Shown here: one piece after another, positions 40,004 to 48,333 of the stretch | Layout of the letters: every line of letters starts with the position of its first letter | Numbering within the stretch: position 1 is the first letter of the stretch | Assembly: GCF_013393325.1 (NCBI RefSeq) | Contig: NZ_QJRC01000072.1 | Location: forward strand, 62,001 to 126,000 | Direction of reading: 5' to 3' | Length of the DNA: 64,000 nucleotides | Source of the DNA: Pseudomonas hunanensis | GTDB lineage: Bacteria; Pseudomonadota; Gammaproteobacteria; Pseudomonadales; Pseudomonadaceae | The notes under the pieces: generated by a model | What the model saw: only the letters and a program-made list of their open reading frames with translations | Databases searched by the model: none | What the model was told of the DNA's origin: nothing | Program-made: the position numbers and the translations under genes

Positions 40004-41268
40004 TGTACCTGCTCCGCCTTGCCCTGGCCAGCCTGGCCAACCGCCGTTTCACTGCGTTTCTGACCGCTTTTGCCATTGCCTTGTCGGTGTGCCTGCTGCT
40101 GGCCGTGGAGCGGGTCCGTACCGAGGCTCGCGCCAGCTTCGCCAGCACCATCAGCGGAACCGACCTGATCGTCGGCGCCCGCTCTGGCTCGGTGAACCTG
40201 CTGCTGTATTCGGTGTTCCGCATTGGTAACGCCACCAACAACATCCGTTGGGACAGCTTCCAGCATTATGCCCAGGACCCACGGGTGAAGTGGGCAATCC
40301 CGATCTCGCTGGGCGACTCCCACCGTGGCTACAGGGTGATGGGTACCACGGCGGATTACTTCAGCCATTACCAGTACGGTCGCCGCCAGCACCTGGAACT
40401 GAGCCAGGGACGTGAGTTCGCCAGCGACCCCTTCGAAGTGGTGCTCGGCGCCGAAGTGGCCGAGGCGCTGCATTACAAGCTGGGTGACAAGCTGGTACTG
40501 GCCCACGGCGTGGCCGCCATCAGCCTGGTCAAGCACGACGACAAACCATTCACCGTGGTCGGTGTGCTCAAACGCACCGGCACACCGGTCGATCGCACCC
40601 TGCATATCAGCCTGGGGGGTATGGAAGCGATCCATATCGACTGGCACAACGGCGTACCCGCCCGTGGCGCCGGGCGCATCAGCGCCGAGCAAGCACGCGC
40701 GATGGACCTGCAACCTGCCGCCATCACTGCATTCATGCTGGGGCTGAACAGCAAGATCGCGACCTTCAGCCTGCAGCGGGAGATCAATGAGTACCGCAGC
40801 GAGCCGCTGCTGGCGATCCTGCCTGGGGTGGCCCTGCAGGAGCTCTGGAGCCTGATGGGCACTGCCGAACAAGCACTGTTCGTGGTGTCGCTGTTCGTGG
40901 TGCTGACCGGCCTGATTGGCATGCTCACGGCGATTCTTACCAGCCTCAACGAGCGCCGCCGGGAGATGGCGATCTTACGCTCGGTCGGTGCCAGGCCTTG
41001 GCATATCGCGGGGCTGCTGGTACTGGAGGCACTGTCACTGGCGGCGGTCGGGATCGTGGCCGGGCTTGGCTTGCTGTACGCGGGGATTGCCCTTGCGCAG
41101 GGGTATGTACAGGCGAACTATGGCTTGTATCTGCCACTGGCCCTGCCTAGCGCTCATGAATGGACCTTGCTGGCTATCATCCTGGGGGCTGCGTTGCTGA
41201 TGGGTAGCGTGCCTGCGTGGCGGGCGTATCGGCAGTCGCTGGCCGATGGTTTGTCCATACACCTCTGA
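40003..41268 (+). CDS. ABC transporter permease of the zinc operon (FtsX/MacB family)
   Basis: A 421-residue inner-membrane protein with the MacB/FtsX topology: one N-terminal helix (RRFTAFLTAFAIALSVCLLLAVE), a large periplasmic domain (~40-290), and three C-terminal helices, with the coupling motif NERRREMAILRSVGARPWHIAGLL. It pairs with the ATPase upstream. Such mechanotransmission systems act on periplasmic partners and do not move substrate across the inner membrane, so its role in zinc homeostasis is unclear. Confidence 0.9.
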   Translation: MYLLRLALASLANRRFTAFLTAFAIALSVCLLLAVERVRTEARASFASTISGTDLIVGARSGSVNLLLYSVFRIGNATNNIRWDSFQHYAQDPRVKWAIPISLGDSHRGYRVMGTTADYFSHYQYGRRQHLELSQGREFASDPFEVVLGAEVAEALHYKLGDKLVLAHGVAAISLVKHDDKPFTVVGVLKRTGTPVDRTLHISLGGMEAIHIDWHNGVPARGAGRISAEQARAMDLQPAAITAFMLGLNSKIATFSLQREINEYRSEPLLAILPGVALQELWSLMGTAEQALFVVSLFVVLTGLIGMLTAILTSLNERRREMAILRSVGARPWHIAGLLVLEALSLAAVGIVAGLGLLYAGIALAQGYVQANYGLYLPLALPSAHEWTLLAIILGAALLMGSVPAWRAYRQSLADGLSIHL

Positions 41269-41277
41269 GTGCGCGTA

Positions 41278-41850
41278 ATGATCAAACACCTCATCGCCCT
41301 CTTCGCGGGTTCACCCGCGAAGAGGCCAGTAAAGGCAACACAATTTCTACTGGTCATATTGCTCTCGCTGACATTGCCTGCCTGGGCCTCAGAACCCCGT
41401 GAACTGGACTGGCCCGCCCTGATCCCCGAAGGCGCCCCGGTCATCCCACCACAACTGGCGCCGCTGCACGACATGTCGCAGCTAAGCAACGCCCTGTCTG
41501 CCGAGTCTGCCCCACCCGCGCGCCAGCAAGCCCCCGATGCCCCGGTGGTGAAAGGTCTCGACGGCCAGCAGGTCAAACTGCCGGGCTACATCGTGCCACT
41601 GGAGGTCAGCGAAGAAGGCCGCACCACCGAATTCCTGCTGGTCCCTTACTACGGTGCGTGTATCCACGTGCCGCCCCCACCATCGAACCAGATCGTGCAC
41701 ATTTTCAGTGAGATGGGCGTGCGCGTCGAAGACCTCTACCAACCCTACTGGATCGAGGGAAAGATGCAGGTTAGAGCCTCCAGCAGCGAACTGGCCGACG
41801 CTGGCTACCAAATGGAGGCCGAGAAAATATACGCGTATGAGCTGAGATGA
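41278..41850 (+). CDS. DUF3299 periplasmic protein of the zinc operon, with REP-derived N-terminus
   Basis: A 190-residue exported protein. The mature domain has QVKLPGYIVPLEVSEEGRTTEFLLVPYYGACIHVPPPPSNQIVH and a C-terminal EKIYAYELR, typical of DUF3299. A hydrophobic export segment (FLLVILLSLTLPAWA) starts only near residue 23. Codons ~8-16 coincide with a perfect REP palindrome (41298-41325) and encode LFAGSPAKR. No better start lies between the REP and the signal segment, so the palindrome seems to be translated as an extended n-region. GTG at 41269 is an alternative start. Confidence 0.8.
   Translation: MIKHLIALFAGSPAKRPVKATQFLLVILLSLTLPAWASEPRELDWPALIPEGAPVIPPQLAPLHDMSQLSNALSAESAPPARQQAPDAPVVKGLDGQQVKLPGYIVPLEVSEEGRTTEFLLVPYYGACIHVPPPPSNQIVHIFSEMGVRVEDLYQPYWIEGKMQVRASSSELADAGYQMEAEKIYAYELR
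41298..41325. repeat. perfect REP palindrome inside a coding sequence
   Basis: CCTCTTCGCGGGT-TC-ACCCGCGAAGAGG: a 13-bp perfect stem with a two-base loop, the canonical P. putida REP core. It lies in frame between the ATG and the signal peptide of the DUF3299 gene. Confidence 0.92.
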
Positions 41851-41959
41851 GAACTGTTTCGAATTCGTGAAGACGCTTCTTTGAGCTGGGTCAAACTTTC
41901 TGTTTAACCAGCTCCGTACCATTGGACTACTCGATTAATAACGTCCTTTGGGAGCTTCC

Positions 41960-42643
41960 ATGAACAAGTCCTTGCTCGGCGCCTCGCTTGTGGCCCTTGC
42001 GCTCACCGCCCCTGTTGCCCACGCTCACCAGGCAGGCGATGTCATCGTCCGCGCAGGCGCCATCACCACCGCCCCTAACGAAAGCAGCGGCGACCTGAAA
42101 TTCGATGGCAACAAGGTTTCGGGCACCAAGGCAACCCTGGACAGCGACACCCAGCTGGGCTTGACCTTTGCCTATATGCTCACCGACCACATCGGCCTGG
42201 AGCTGCTGGCAGCCACCCCGTTCAAGCACACCGTAGGCGTAAAAGGCCTGGGCGGCGGCCTGGACGGCAAGCTGGCCGACATCAAGCAACTGCCACCGAC
42301 CCTGTCGCTGCAGTACTACCCGATGGAACCGAACTCCAAGTTCCAGCCCTATGCCGGCGTGGGCATCAACTACACCCTGTTCTTCGATGAAGACCTCAGC
42401 AGTGCCCGCAAGCAGCAAGGCTTCAGCAACCTGAAACTGCAGGACTCGATCGGGATCGCCGGCCAGCTGGGCATGGACTACATGATCACCGACAACCTGC
42501 TGGTCAACGCCTCGGTCTGGTACGTCGACATCGACACCAAGGCCAGCGTCAACGGCCCGACCGCTTTGGGCTACAGCAAGACCAAGGTCGACGTCGATGT
42601 CGACCCGTGGGTGTACATGGTCGGCCTTGGCTACAAGTTCTGA
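41960..42643 (+). CDS. ompW: outer-membrane protein OmpW
   Basis: A 227-residue eight-stranded porin-like protein. A signal peptide (LLGASLVALALTAPVAHAH) is followed by QAGDVIVRAGAITTAPNESS, LTFAYMLTDHIGLELLAATPFKH, FQPYAGVGINYTLFFDEDLSS and the C-terminal VDPWVYMVGLGYKF with terminal Phe. It forms a small hydrophobic channel in the outer membrane. The ATG at 41960 follows GGGAGCTTCC. It converges on the MFS gene and overlaps its end by 13 bp. Confidence 0.94.
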   Translation: MNKSLLGASLVALALTAPVAHAHQAGDVIVRAGAITTAPNESSGDLKFDGNKVSGTKATLDSDTQLGLTFAYMLTDHIGLELLAATPFKHTVGVKGLGGGLDGKLADIKQLPPTLSLQYYPMEPNSKFQPYAGVGINYTLFFDEDLSSARKQQGFSNLKLQDSIGIAGQLGMDYMITDNLLVNASVWYVDIDTKASVNGPTALGYSKTKVDVDVDPWVYMVGLGYKF

Positions 42644-43836
42644 CCTGAACACGGCAGGGCGGCTTCGGCCGCCCTCGCACGTTGCAGCCATAGCCAGTAG
42701 CCCAGCGCTACCGCGCTGATGGCCATGCCAAGCCCGCACACTGCGACCCACCCCCAATGGGCAAACACCCAGGCCGCCAACACCGCTCCCAGCCCGCTGC
42801 CAAGCGAGTAGCAACACATGTAGGCACCGATCAACCGGCTGGCCATCGCGCCACGCCCGGCCAGCAACAGGCTCTGGTTGGTGACATGTACCGCCTGCAC
42901 GGCAAAGTCCAGCATCAGCACTCCCAGCACGAAGGCCATCAGTGAAGCCCCGACAAACGCCGTGGGCAACCACGACAGCGTCAGCAAGGCCAGCGCCAAC
43001 CCAGTAGTGCGTTCACCCTGCCCCTGGTCAGCCAGACGACCGGCACGCGAAGCTGCCAAGGTACCCGCGACACCGGCCAGGCCGAACAGGCCGATCTCGG
43101 TATGGCTCAGCGCCAACGGCGCAGCACTGAGCGGCATGACCATGGCACTCCATAGCACGCTGAACGCGGCGAAGATCAACACTCCAAACATGCCTCGCTG
43201 GCGCAGCAACCTGTCGTGCCGGTACAGGTTGAACTGGGACACAATCAGCGCCCGGTAGCCAGACCGATGCATGACGGGCTGCACCGAGGGCAAGCTACGC
43301 CATATCACCAGTGCCAGCACTATCAAGACGCCTGCGGCCATCCAGTACACGCTGCGCCAACCGGCCAGGTCGGCCAACCCGCCCGAGACCAGGCGCGCAA
43401 GCAGAATGCCCAGCACCACACCACTGGTGACGGCGCCTACCGCCTGCCCTTGCTGGCCCGGTGAGGCCAGGCTCGCGGCATGCGCCACCATCACCTGCAC
43501 CATCACGGCCATCAACCCGGTGACGGCTAGAGCCACCAGCAGCATTGCCCAACTTTGCGACATGCCGACGCCGATCAGCGCCAGAGCCGAGAACAGCAAC
43601 TGGCCAAGCAACAGGCGCTTGCGATCGACCAAGTCACCCAGCGGCACGATCAGTAGCAACCCCAGGGCATAGCCCGCCTGGGTCGCGCCAACTACCCAGC
43701 CAATCTGCTGCTGCCCTACCCCCAGCTCGGCAGCCATCGACTCAAGCAGAGGCTGAGCGAAGTACACCGTCGCGACGGCCATGGCGCTGGTAATGGCAAG
43801 CAACAGGGTTGTCCAGCGTGTCAGTGAAGGTGCCAT
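42631..43836 (-). CDS. MFS transporter under control of the adjacent HxlR regulator
   Basis: A 401-residue transporter with twelve hydrophobic segments. The loop 2-3 motif is GDLVDRKRLLLGQ, the general MFS signature A. The 4th-5th helix region GVVLGILLARLVSGGLADLAGWR fits the drug:H+ antiporter-1 type. ATG at 43836 follows GAGGTTGGTCCG. It is divergent from the HxlR gene with a palindromic operator between. Substrate unknown; a small toxic compound or metabolite is likely from family behaviour. Confidence 0.86.
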   Translation of the reverse strand: MAPSLTRWTTLLLAITSAMAVATVYFAQPLLESMAAELGVGQQQIGWVVGATQAGYALGLLLIVPLGDLVDRKRLLLGQLLFSALALIGVGMSQSWAMLLVALAVTGLMAVMVQVMVAHAASLASPGQQGQAVGAVTSGVVLGILLARLVSGGLADLAGWRSVYWMAAGVLIVLALVIWRSLPSVQPVMHRSGYRALIVSQFNLYRHDRLLRQRGMFGVLIFAAFSVLWSAMVMPLSAAPLALSHTEIGLFGLAGVAGTLAASRAGRLADQGQGERTTGLALALLTLSWLPTAFVGASLMAFVLGVLMLDFAVQAVHVTNQSLLLAGRGAMASRLIGAYMCCYSLGSGLGAVLAAWVFAHWGWVAVCGLGMAISAVALGYWLWLQRARAAEAALPCSGQNL

Positions 43837-43868
43837 CGGACCAACCTCGTCAATCTGGTTTCGATTTG

Positions 43869-43902
43869 AAACCACACACTGGCTATTTAGCAAATGTGGT
43901 TT
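43869..43902. promoter_or_regulatory. candidate HxlR operator
   Basis: AAACCACA (43869-43876) and TGTGGTTT (43895-43902) are perfect inverted 8-mers separated by 18 bp, in the 101-bp divergent promoter region between the MFS gene and the HxlR gene. Confidence 0.6.
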
Positions 43903-43937
43903 TAATCTGCAACCAGACGTTAAGACAGGTTTGCACC

Positions 43938-44381
43938 ATGCTCGATGAACACAATGCGCAATGCCCCGTAGCCCGGGCCCTGGAGGTGCTGGGTGACCGT
44001 TGGGCGCTGATGATCCTGCGCGATGCCTTTGACGGCCTGCACCGGTTCAGTGAATTTCACAAGAACCTGGGGCTGGCGAAGAACATCCTCGCCTCGCGGC
44101 TCAAACTACTGGTGGAGAGCGAGTTGCTGGCCTTGCAGCCGGCATCGGATGGCAGTGCCTACAAGGAATATGTGCTGACCGCGAAAGGGCGGTCGGTGTT
44201 TCCAGTGGTGGTTGGCTTGAGGCAATGGGGGGAGCGGTTTCTGTTCGAGGCGGGTGAGGCGCGTTCGGAATTGGTGGAGGGAGCTACCGGGCAGGCGCTT
44301 GAGACGTTGCAGGTGCGTGCCCAGGATGGGCGGGTTTTGCATGCCGAAGACTGCCTGCGCAGAATGGTGCGGCATGAATGA
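43938..44381 (+). CDS. HxlR-family transcriptional regulator
   Basis: A 147-residue winged-helix protein. Typical sequence is CPVARALEVLGDRWALMILRDAFDGLHRFSEFHKNLGLAKNILASRLKLLVESELL, then the wing YKEYVLTAKGRSVFPVVVGLRQWGERFL. The N-terminal Cys (residue 9) is the redox-sensing Cys position in several family members. It probably controls the divergent MFS gene through the palindrome at 43869-43902. Confidence 0.88.
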   Translation: MLDEHNAQCPVARALEVLGDRWALMILRDAFDGLHRFSEFHKNLGLAKNILASRLKLLVESELLALQPASDGSAYKEYVLTAKGRSVFPVVVGLRQWGERFLFEAGEARSELVEGATGQALETLQVRAQDGRVLHAEDCLRRMVRHE

Positions 44382-44384
44382 TTT

Positions 44385-44403
44385 GGGGCTGCTGCGCAGC
44401 CCC
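44385..44403. other. hairpin between convergent hxlR-type and epimerase genes
   Basis: GGGGCTGC-TGC-GCAGCCCC, a perfect 8-bp stem right after the HxlR stop and 7 bp before the epimerase stop. There is no long U-tract; it may serve as a bidirectional transcript end. Confidence 0.55.
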
Positions 44404-44409
44404 CGGTTA

Positions 44410-45342
44410 TCAGGCCTTGCCCAGAAGCCGCGCCAGCCCCTCGACCATCGGCGTCGCCTGCGCGAACTTGAACCGCGCCAGCAACCGCTGATTATCCGCC
44501 CGCGAATGGCGAATATCCCCCGAACGGGCCGCGACATAGCTGATCGCTGGCAAGCTCCCCACCACCTTCTCCAGCGCTGCCAGCAACTGGTTCAGCGAAG
44601 TCGCCTGGTTGAGGCCGATGTTCACCGCCCCCTCCTCGACCTGCGGCTGCTCCAATGCTTGCACCATCACCTGCACCAGATCACCCACGTAGAGGAAATC
44701 ACGGGTCTGCTCGCCATCGCCAAACACCGTGATCGGCAAGCCCTGTACAGCGCGCTCGCAGAAAATGCTGATCACACCGGAATACGGTGAGGACGGGTCC
44801 TGACGTGGCCCGAAAATATTGAAGAAGCGAAACACCACCGGCTCCAGACCATGCTGGCGGCGGTAGAAGTCCAGGTATTGCTCACTGGCCAGTTTGTCCA
44901 CGGCATAGGGGGTCAGCGGCGCCTTGGGGGTCTCTTCGGCAATCGACTCGCCCTCGCCATTGTTGCCATACACCGCCGCACTGGAAGCGAACAGCACCCG
45001 ACGCACGCCATGCACGCGCATGGCTTCACAGACATTGAGGGTGCCGATGAAGTTGCTCTGATGGGTGCGTACCGGGTCCTCGACCGAGGCCTGCACCGAG
45101 GCCACCGCCGCCAGGTGCACTACAGCACGGCAGCCAGCCGCTGTCTGTGTAACCAACCCGGCATCGGCTACATCGCCTTCAATCAGCTCCAACCGTGGGT
45201 GGTCGACCTGCAGGTTGCTCCTGCGGCCTGTGGAAAAGTCATCAAGAATGCGTACGGCGTAGCCTTTGTCCAACAACGCATCGCACAGGTGGGAGCCAAT
45301 GAAGCCGGCACCGCCGGTGATCAGGATGGGGGCGTCAGCCAT
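44410..45342 (-). CDS. NAD-dependent sugar-nucleotide epimerase/dehydratase (UDP-glucose 4-epimerase-like)
   Basis: A 310-residue extended short-chain dehydrogenase. NAD binding is GGAGFIG near residue 10; catalysis uses Ser in FASSAAVYG and the Y-x3-K pair in TPYAVDKLASEQY; FRFFNIFGPRQDPSSPYSGVI is the sugar-nucleotide side. It is likely to epimerise or dehydrate a UDP- or GDP-sugar for surface polysaccharide. Its ATG overlaps the end of the upstream gene by 8 bp. Sequence alone does not settle the substrate. Confidence 0.87.
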   Translation of the reverse strand: MADAPILITGGAGFIGSHLCDALLDKGYAVRILDDFSTGRRSNLQVDHPRLELIEGDVADAGLVTQTAAGCRAVVHLAAVASVQASVEDPVRTHQSNFIGTLNVCEAMRVHGVRRVLFASSAAVYGNNGEGESIAEETPKAPLTPYAVDKLASEQYLDFYRRQHGLEPVVFRFFNIFGPRQDPSSPYSGVISIFCERAVQGLPITVFGDGEQTRDFLYVGDLVQVMVQALEQPQVEEGAVNIGLNQATSLNQLLAALEKVVGSLPAISYVAARSGDIRHSRADNQRLLARFKFAQATPMVEGLARLLGKA

Positions 45343-46219
45343 GGCGGTAGAACCGGTCCAGTAGAGGCGGCAAGCCAGCGCGCCAGGCACGCGGCTTGAT
45401 ACCGAAGGTATGAAGGATTTTCTTGCAGGCCAGTACCGCATGTTGCGGCTCTTCGCTGGCATCCGGGCGCGCGGCATGGGCTTGCGGTGTGGGGGCCTGC
45501 ACGGCCAGTTGGCGGTGCTGGCCGGCCTCGGTGAGGATCGCCTGGCCCAGCGCCAGCGGCGTGGTCGCCTCGTTGCCAGCGTAATGGTAGGTGCCCCACA
45601 ACGGCGCATTGCAATCGAGCTGCTTGAGCACCGACAGGATCACCCGGGCGGCATCATCGACAGGCGTCGGGTTGCCACGTCGATCATCGGCCAGCAGCAG
45701 CTCTTGTGGTTGCTCGGCACGTGTCAGGAAGCGGCCCAACGAGCCGTCGATGCTCTCGTCGAGCAGCCAGCCAAAGCGCAGCAGTACATGCTGTGGGCAG
45801 GCCGCACGCACGCTCTGCTCGATGCGCCACAAGGCCTGGCCACGCAGGCCCAGCGGCACGGGCTCGTCTTTTTCGCTATAGGCCGTGGCCCGCGAACCAT
45901 CGAACACCCGGTAGCTGGAAGGCTGCACCAGGGTGATCTGGTGGTGCTGGCACAGCTCCGCCAGCCGCTCCACCGCCCGCTCCTGTTGAGCCAGGCGCTG
46001 CTCGCTGACCGACTCGGCCTGGAACCAGTCGAAGTAATAGGCCAGGTTGACCAGCGCGTCGGGGCGGTGATCGTCGAGCAACTGAGTGAGGCTGGCCGGC
46101 GTCCAACCGTTCTCGGGCGGGCGTGGCGCCAGGAATGCGATGTCCTCCTCGGCCCCAAGACGAATCAGCGCTTGCCCGAGGGCATTGCCACCACCCAACA
46201 GCATTAGGCGCATACGCAT
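45335..46219 (-). CDS. sugar-nucleotide reductase-like protein (RmlD fold)
   Basis: A 294-residue NAD(P)-binding protein. It has an N-terminal Rossmann start MRLMLLGGGNALGQALIRLG, DALVNLAYYFDW, VQPSSYRVFDG in the place of the usual catalytic serine strand, and LLRFGWLLDES plus DDRRGNPTPVDDAARVI, all of RmlD/dTDP-4-dehydrorhamnose reductase type. The usual Y-x3-K is not evident (the region reads ATAYSEKDEPVP), so activity is uncertain. ATG 46219 is chosen; ATG 46261 is an alternative that adds 14 residues. Confidence 0.75.
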   Translation of the reverse strand: MRMRLMLLGGGNALGQALIRLGAEEDIAFLAPRPPENGWTPASLTQLLDDHRPDALVNLAYYFDWFQAESVSEQRLAQQERAVERLAELCQHHQITLVQPSSYRVFDGSRATAYSEKDEPVPLGLRGQALWRIEQSVRAACPQHVLLRFGWLLDESIDGSLGRFLTRAEQPQELLLADDRRGNPTPVDDAARVILSVLKQLDCNAPLWGTYHYAGNEATTPLALGQAILTEAGQHRQLAVQAPTPQAHAARPDASEEPQHAVLACKKILHTFGIKPRAWRAGLPPLLDRFYRHG

Positions 46220-46476
46220 AGAGTCAGCAGATCCGGAGAGGTTGATGAAGGAAAGGGGCATTTTGCGGTTTCCGCTGCGGGAAGTCCAACGTCTGGCCCT
46301 GTGACTGCTTCAGGCGGTGCGGTTTCCGAGCTGCCAAAGCTCACTATCGCGACACACAGATATTTCCTACGGCATACCAGGAACGAGCTGACTACCACGC
46401 AAAAGCATAACTGCATTCAATAGTTCCCCCCTTGCCAACAGGGGAGCCCCACAAAAATAAGTACAAGGAACGTTCA

Positions 46477-47516
46477 ATGCCTCACTCGCAAGCCGCATAC
46501 CTGGATTTTTCCCCCGAGCAAAGTCGGGCCCTAGCCTTTGCAAGCCAAACCCTTGCAGACTCCGGCGGCCCGGAAGCAAAGGGGGTTGCAATCCAGGCAC
46601 GTATATTGGCCGACCAAATCCAGAAATCCTTGACTGACGAGCAGCGTTCGCTGCTACAGCGCTTCGGCGAAGGCAGATTGTCTACGCTGATGTACAGGCA
46701 CATGCCTTATGCCGACGAGCCGATACCTGAAAACCTTCCCGATATCACCGCCTTGGCGCAAAACCCTCGCTGCACATACCTCGCCTCGCGCAATCAGCTG
46801 CTGCTGGAGCTCGCACGACACCGAAATTTCGCTTTTGATATCGACAACGAGGGCAAGCAGGTCCGTCTGGTTGGCAACTTCAAGGGAGGAGGCCGAATTC
46901 CACGGGTTGGCGAACACCCACGCCTGGAAGTTGAAACCAGCTCGCATGCAGGCTTGTGCTTGGGGCCGCACACTGAAGCGCCTTACAACTGTTCAACAGT
47001 CTCCAGTGATGGTCACTCCCCTGCTCCCTCTGCACTTATCCTCACTGCTCGCTGGAACCCCGCCAATGACCCTACGCATGTCTTTCCCCTACAAGAAATC
47101 ATCGAGCGCTTGAGCAGCCTGGATGCGCTCGCACTGACCTCAAAATCTTTCGACTTCACTCGCAGTGAGTGCTTGCTGACGGAAAAGGCAAAGCAGGTGA
47201 AGCAGTTTCAATGCTTCAGTTCGAGCCTAACGGTGGCTTCTCTGTACGCTTCAACAGTTACCGCTTCAGTTTGAATGAGCGTGCTTGCAGCGCTGCAGCA
47301 CGCGCGTTCAGTACTTTTCGGAAAATGCTGAGTAGCGTACAACCACTGGTGTTTGTCTTGCAGCCCGACCGTGCATTGTTAATCAACAACAGCAGAGCGT
47401 TGCACGGTCGCCAGACAGTTGAGGACAACCGGCGCCTTCTCATTCGTCAATTCGGATACTCCCCCTTCGCAGCACCGTTGGTACTTGTTGAGGATCCGCT
47501 GCTGGTGCGTGGCTGA
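46477..47516 (+). pseudogene. TauD/clavaminate synthase-like Fe(II)/2-oxoglutarate dioxygenase, frameshifted
   Basis: The first frame from ATG 46477 (after AAGGAACGTTCA) carries the iron ligands H-x-E in LGPHTEAPYN near residue 168. Near 47208 similarity moves to another frame, which continues MLQFEPNGGFSVRFNSYRF and carries the distal ligand in NNSRALHGRQ and the 2-oxoglutarate arginine in RRLLIRQFGYS, ending at 47516. The interval is 1040 nt, so one missing base would restore ~346 residues. A deletion in the AA of TTTCAATG is the simplest reading; a sequencing error or programmed shift is not excluded. Composition is less GC-rich than the flanks. Confidence 0.75.
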
Positions 47517-47533
47517 TTAGCGGAAAATACCCA

Positions 47534-48325
47534 ATGATTGAAATCGATTTAACGCTTGTCCTGATACTGGCACTCGTCGCACTCACGGCCGGCTTTTTCG
47601 ACGCTATCGCCGGAGGCGGTGGCCTGATCACGCTCCCCGTACTGTTCATCGCCGGTATAGAGCCCTTGGCGGCAATTGCCACTAATAAATTCCAGGCAGC
47701 TTCAGCGACGGTTTCGGCTACTTGCGCCTTTGCCCGCAAAGGCATGATCGACTGGAGACGAGGCAGCTCGATGGCGGTCATGTCGTTTATTGGCGGCGCT
47801 CTGGGAGCCTTGTAGATAACGTATGTGCCCAAAAGCCTTTTACAGGCATGCGTCCCCCCGCTGCTGATCCTGATAGCAGCCTACTTTGCCTTTAGTCCAA
47901 GCCCGAATGAACAAGCGCGCAAGGCGAAGATGTCGACTAGCCTGTTTTGTGTGGCGGTTACACCGTTCATTGGGTTTTATGATGGAGTATTTGGCCCTGG
48001 CGTCGGCTCGTTCTTCATGCTGGCCTGCGTAATTCTCTTGGGCCAGCACTTGATACAGGCCGTGTGCACCAGCAAGCTTTTGAACGCAGCCTGCAACCTG
48101 GGCGCACTGTCAGTCTTTTCACTCAGCGGAGCGATTATCTGGTCGCTGGCGCTGGCAATGGCGCTTGCCGCCTTTCTGGGCGCGCAATTGGGTGCACGCT
48201 GCGCAGTTCGTTTCGGCACGAGGCTCATAAGGCCGCTGCTGGTCAGTGTCTGCATCCTCATGGCACTCAAATTACTGCTCGACACGAGCAATCCACTCGG
48301 CGAGTGGCTTAACCTGTTACTTTAG
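47534..48325 (+). pseudogene. TauE/SafE-type (TSUP) membrane transporter interrupted by an in-frame amber codon
   Basis: The 264-codon frame has the TSUP start LVALTAGFFDAIAGGGGLITLPVL..GIEPLAAIATNKFQA and a second half FIGFYDGVFGPGVGSFFMLA..SKLLNAACNLGAL, the duplicated signature of an eight-helix sulfite/organosulfonate exporter. Codon 94 is TAG (47813-47815), in SFIGGALGAL-stop-ITYVPKSLL, with no frame change. TTG to TAG is a one-base change. Unless suppressed, only a fragment is made. It starts 17 bp after the broken dioxygenase gene. Confidence 0.82.
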
Positions 48326-48333
48326 AGGGCACC

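Noticed and set aside
46204..46416. Small minus-strand frame upstream of the RmlD-like gene
   Set aside because: Cysteine-rich translation without ribosome site, overlapping the 5' region of the neighbouring gene; no support for coding.
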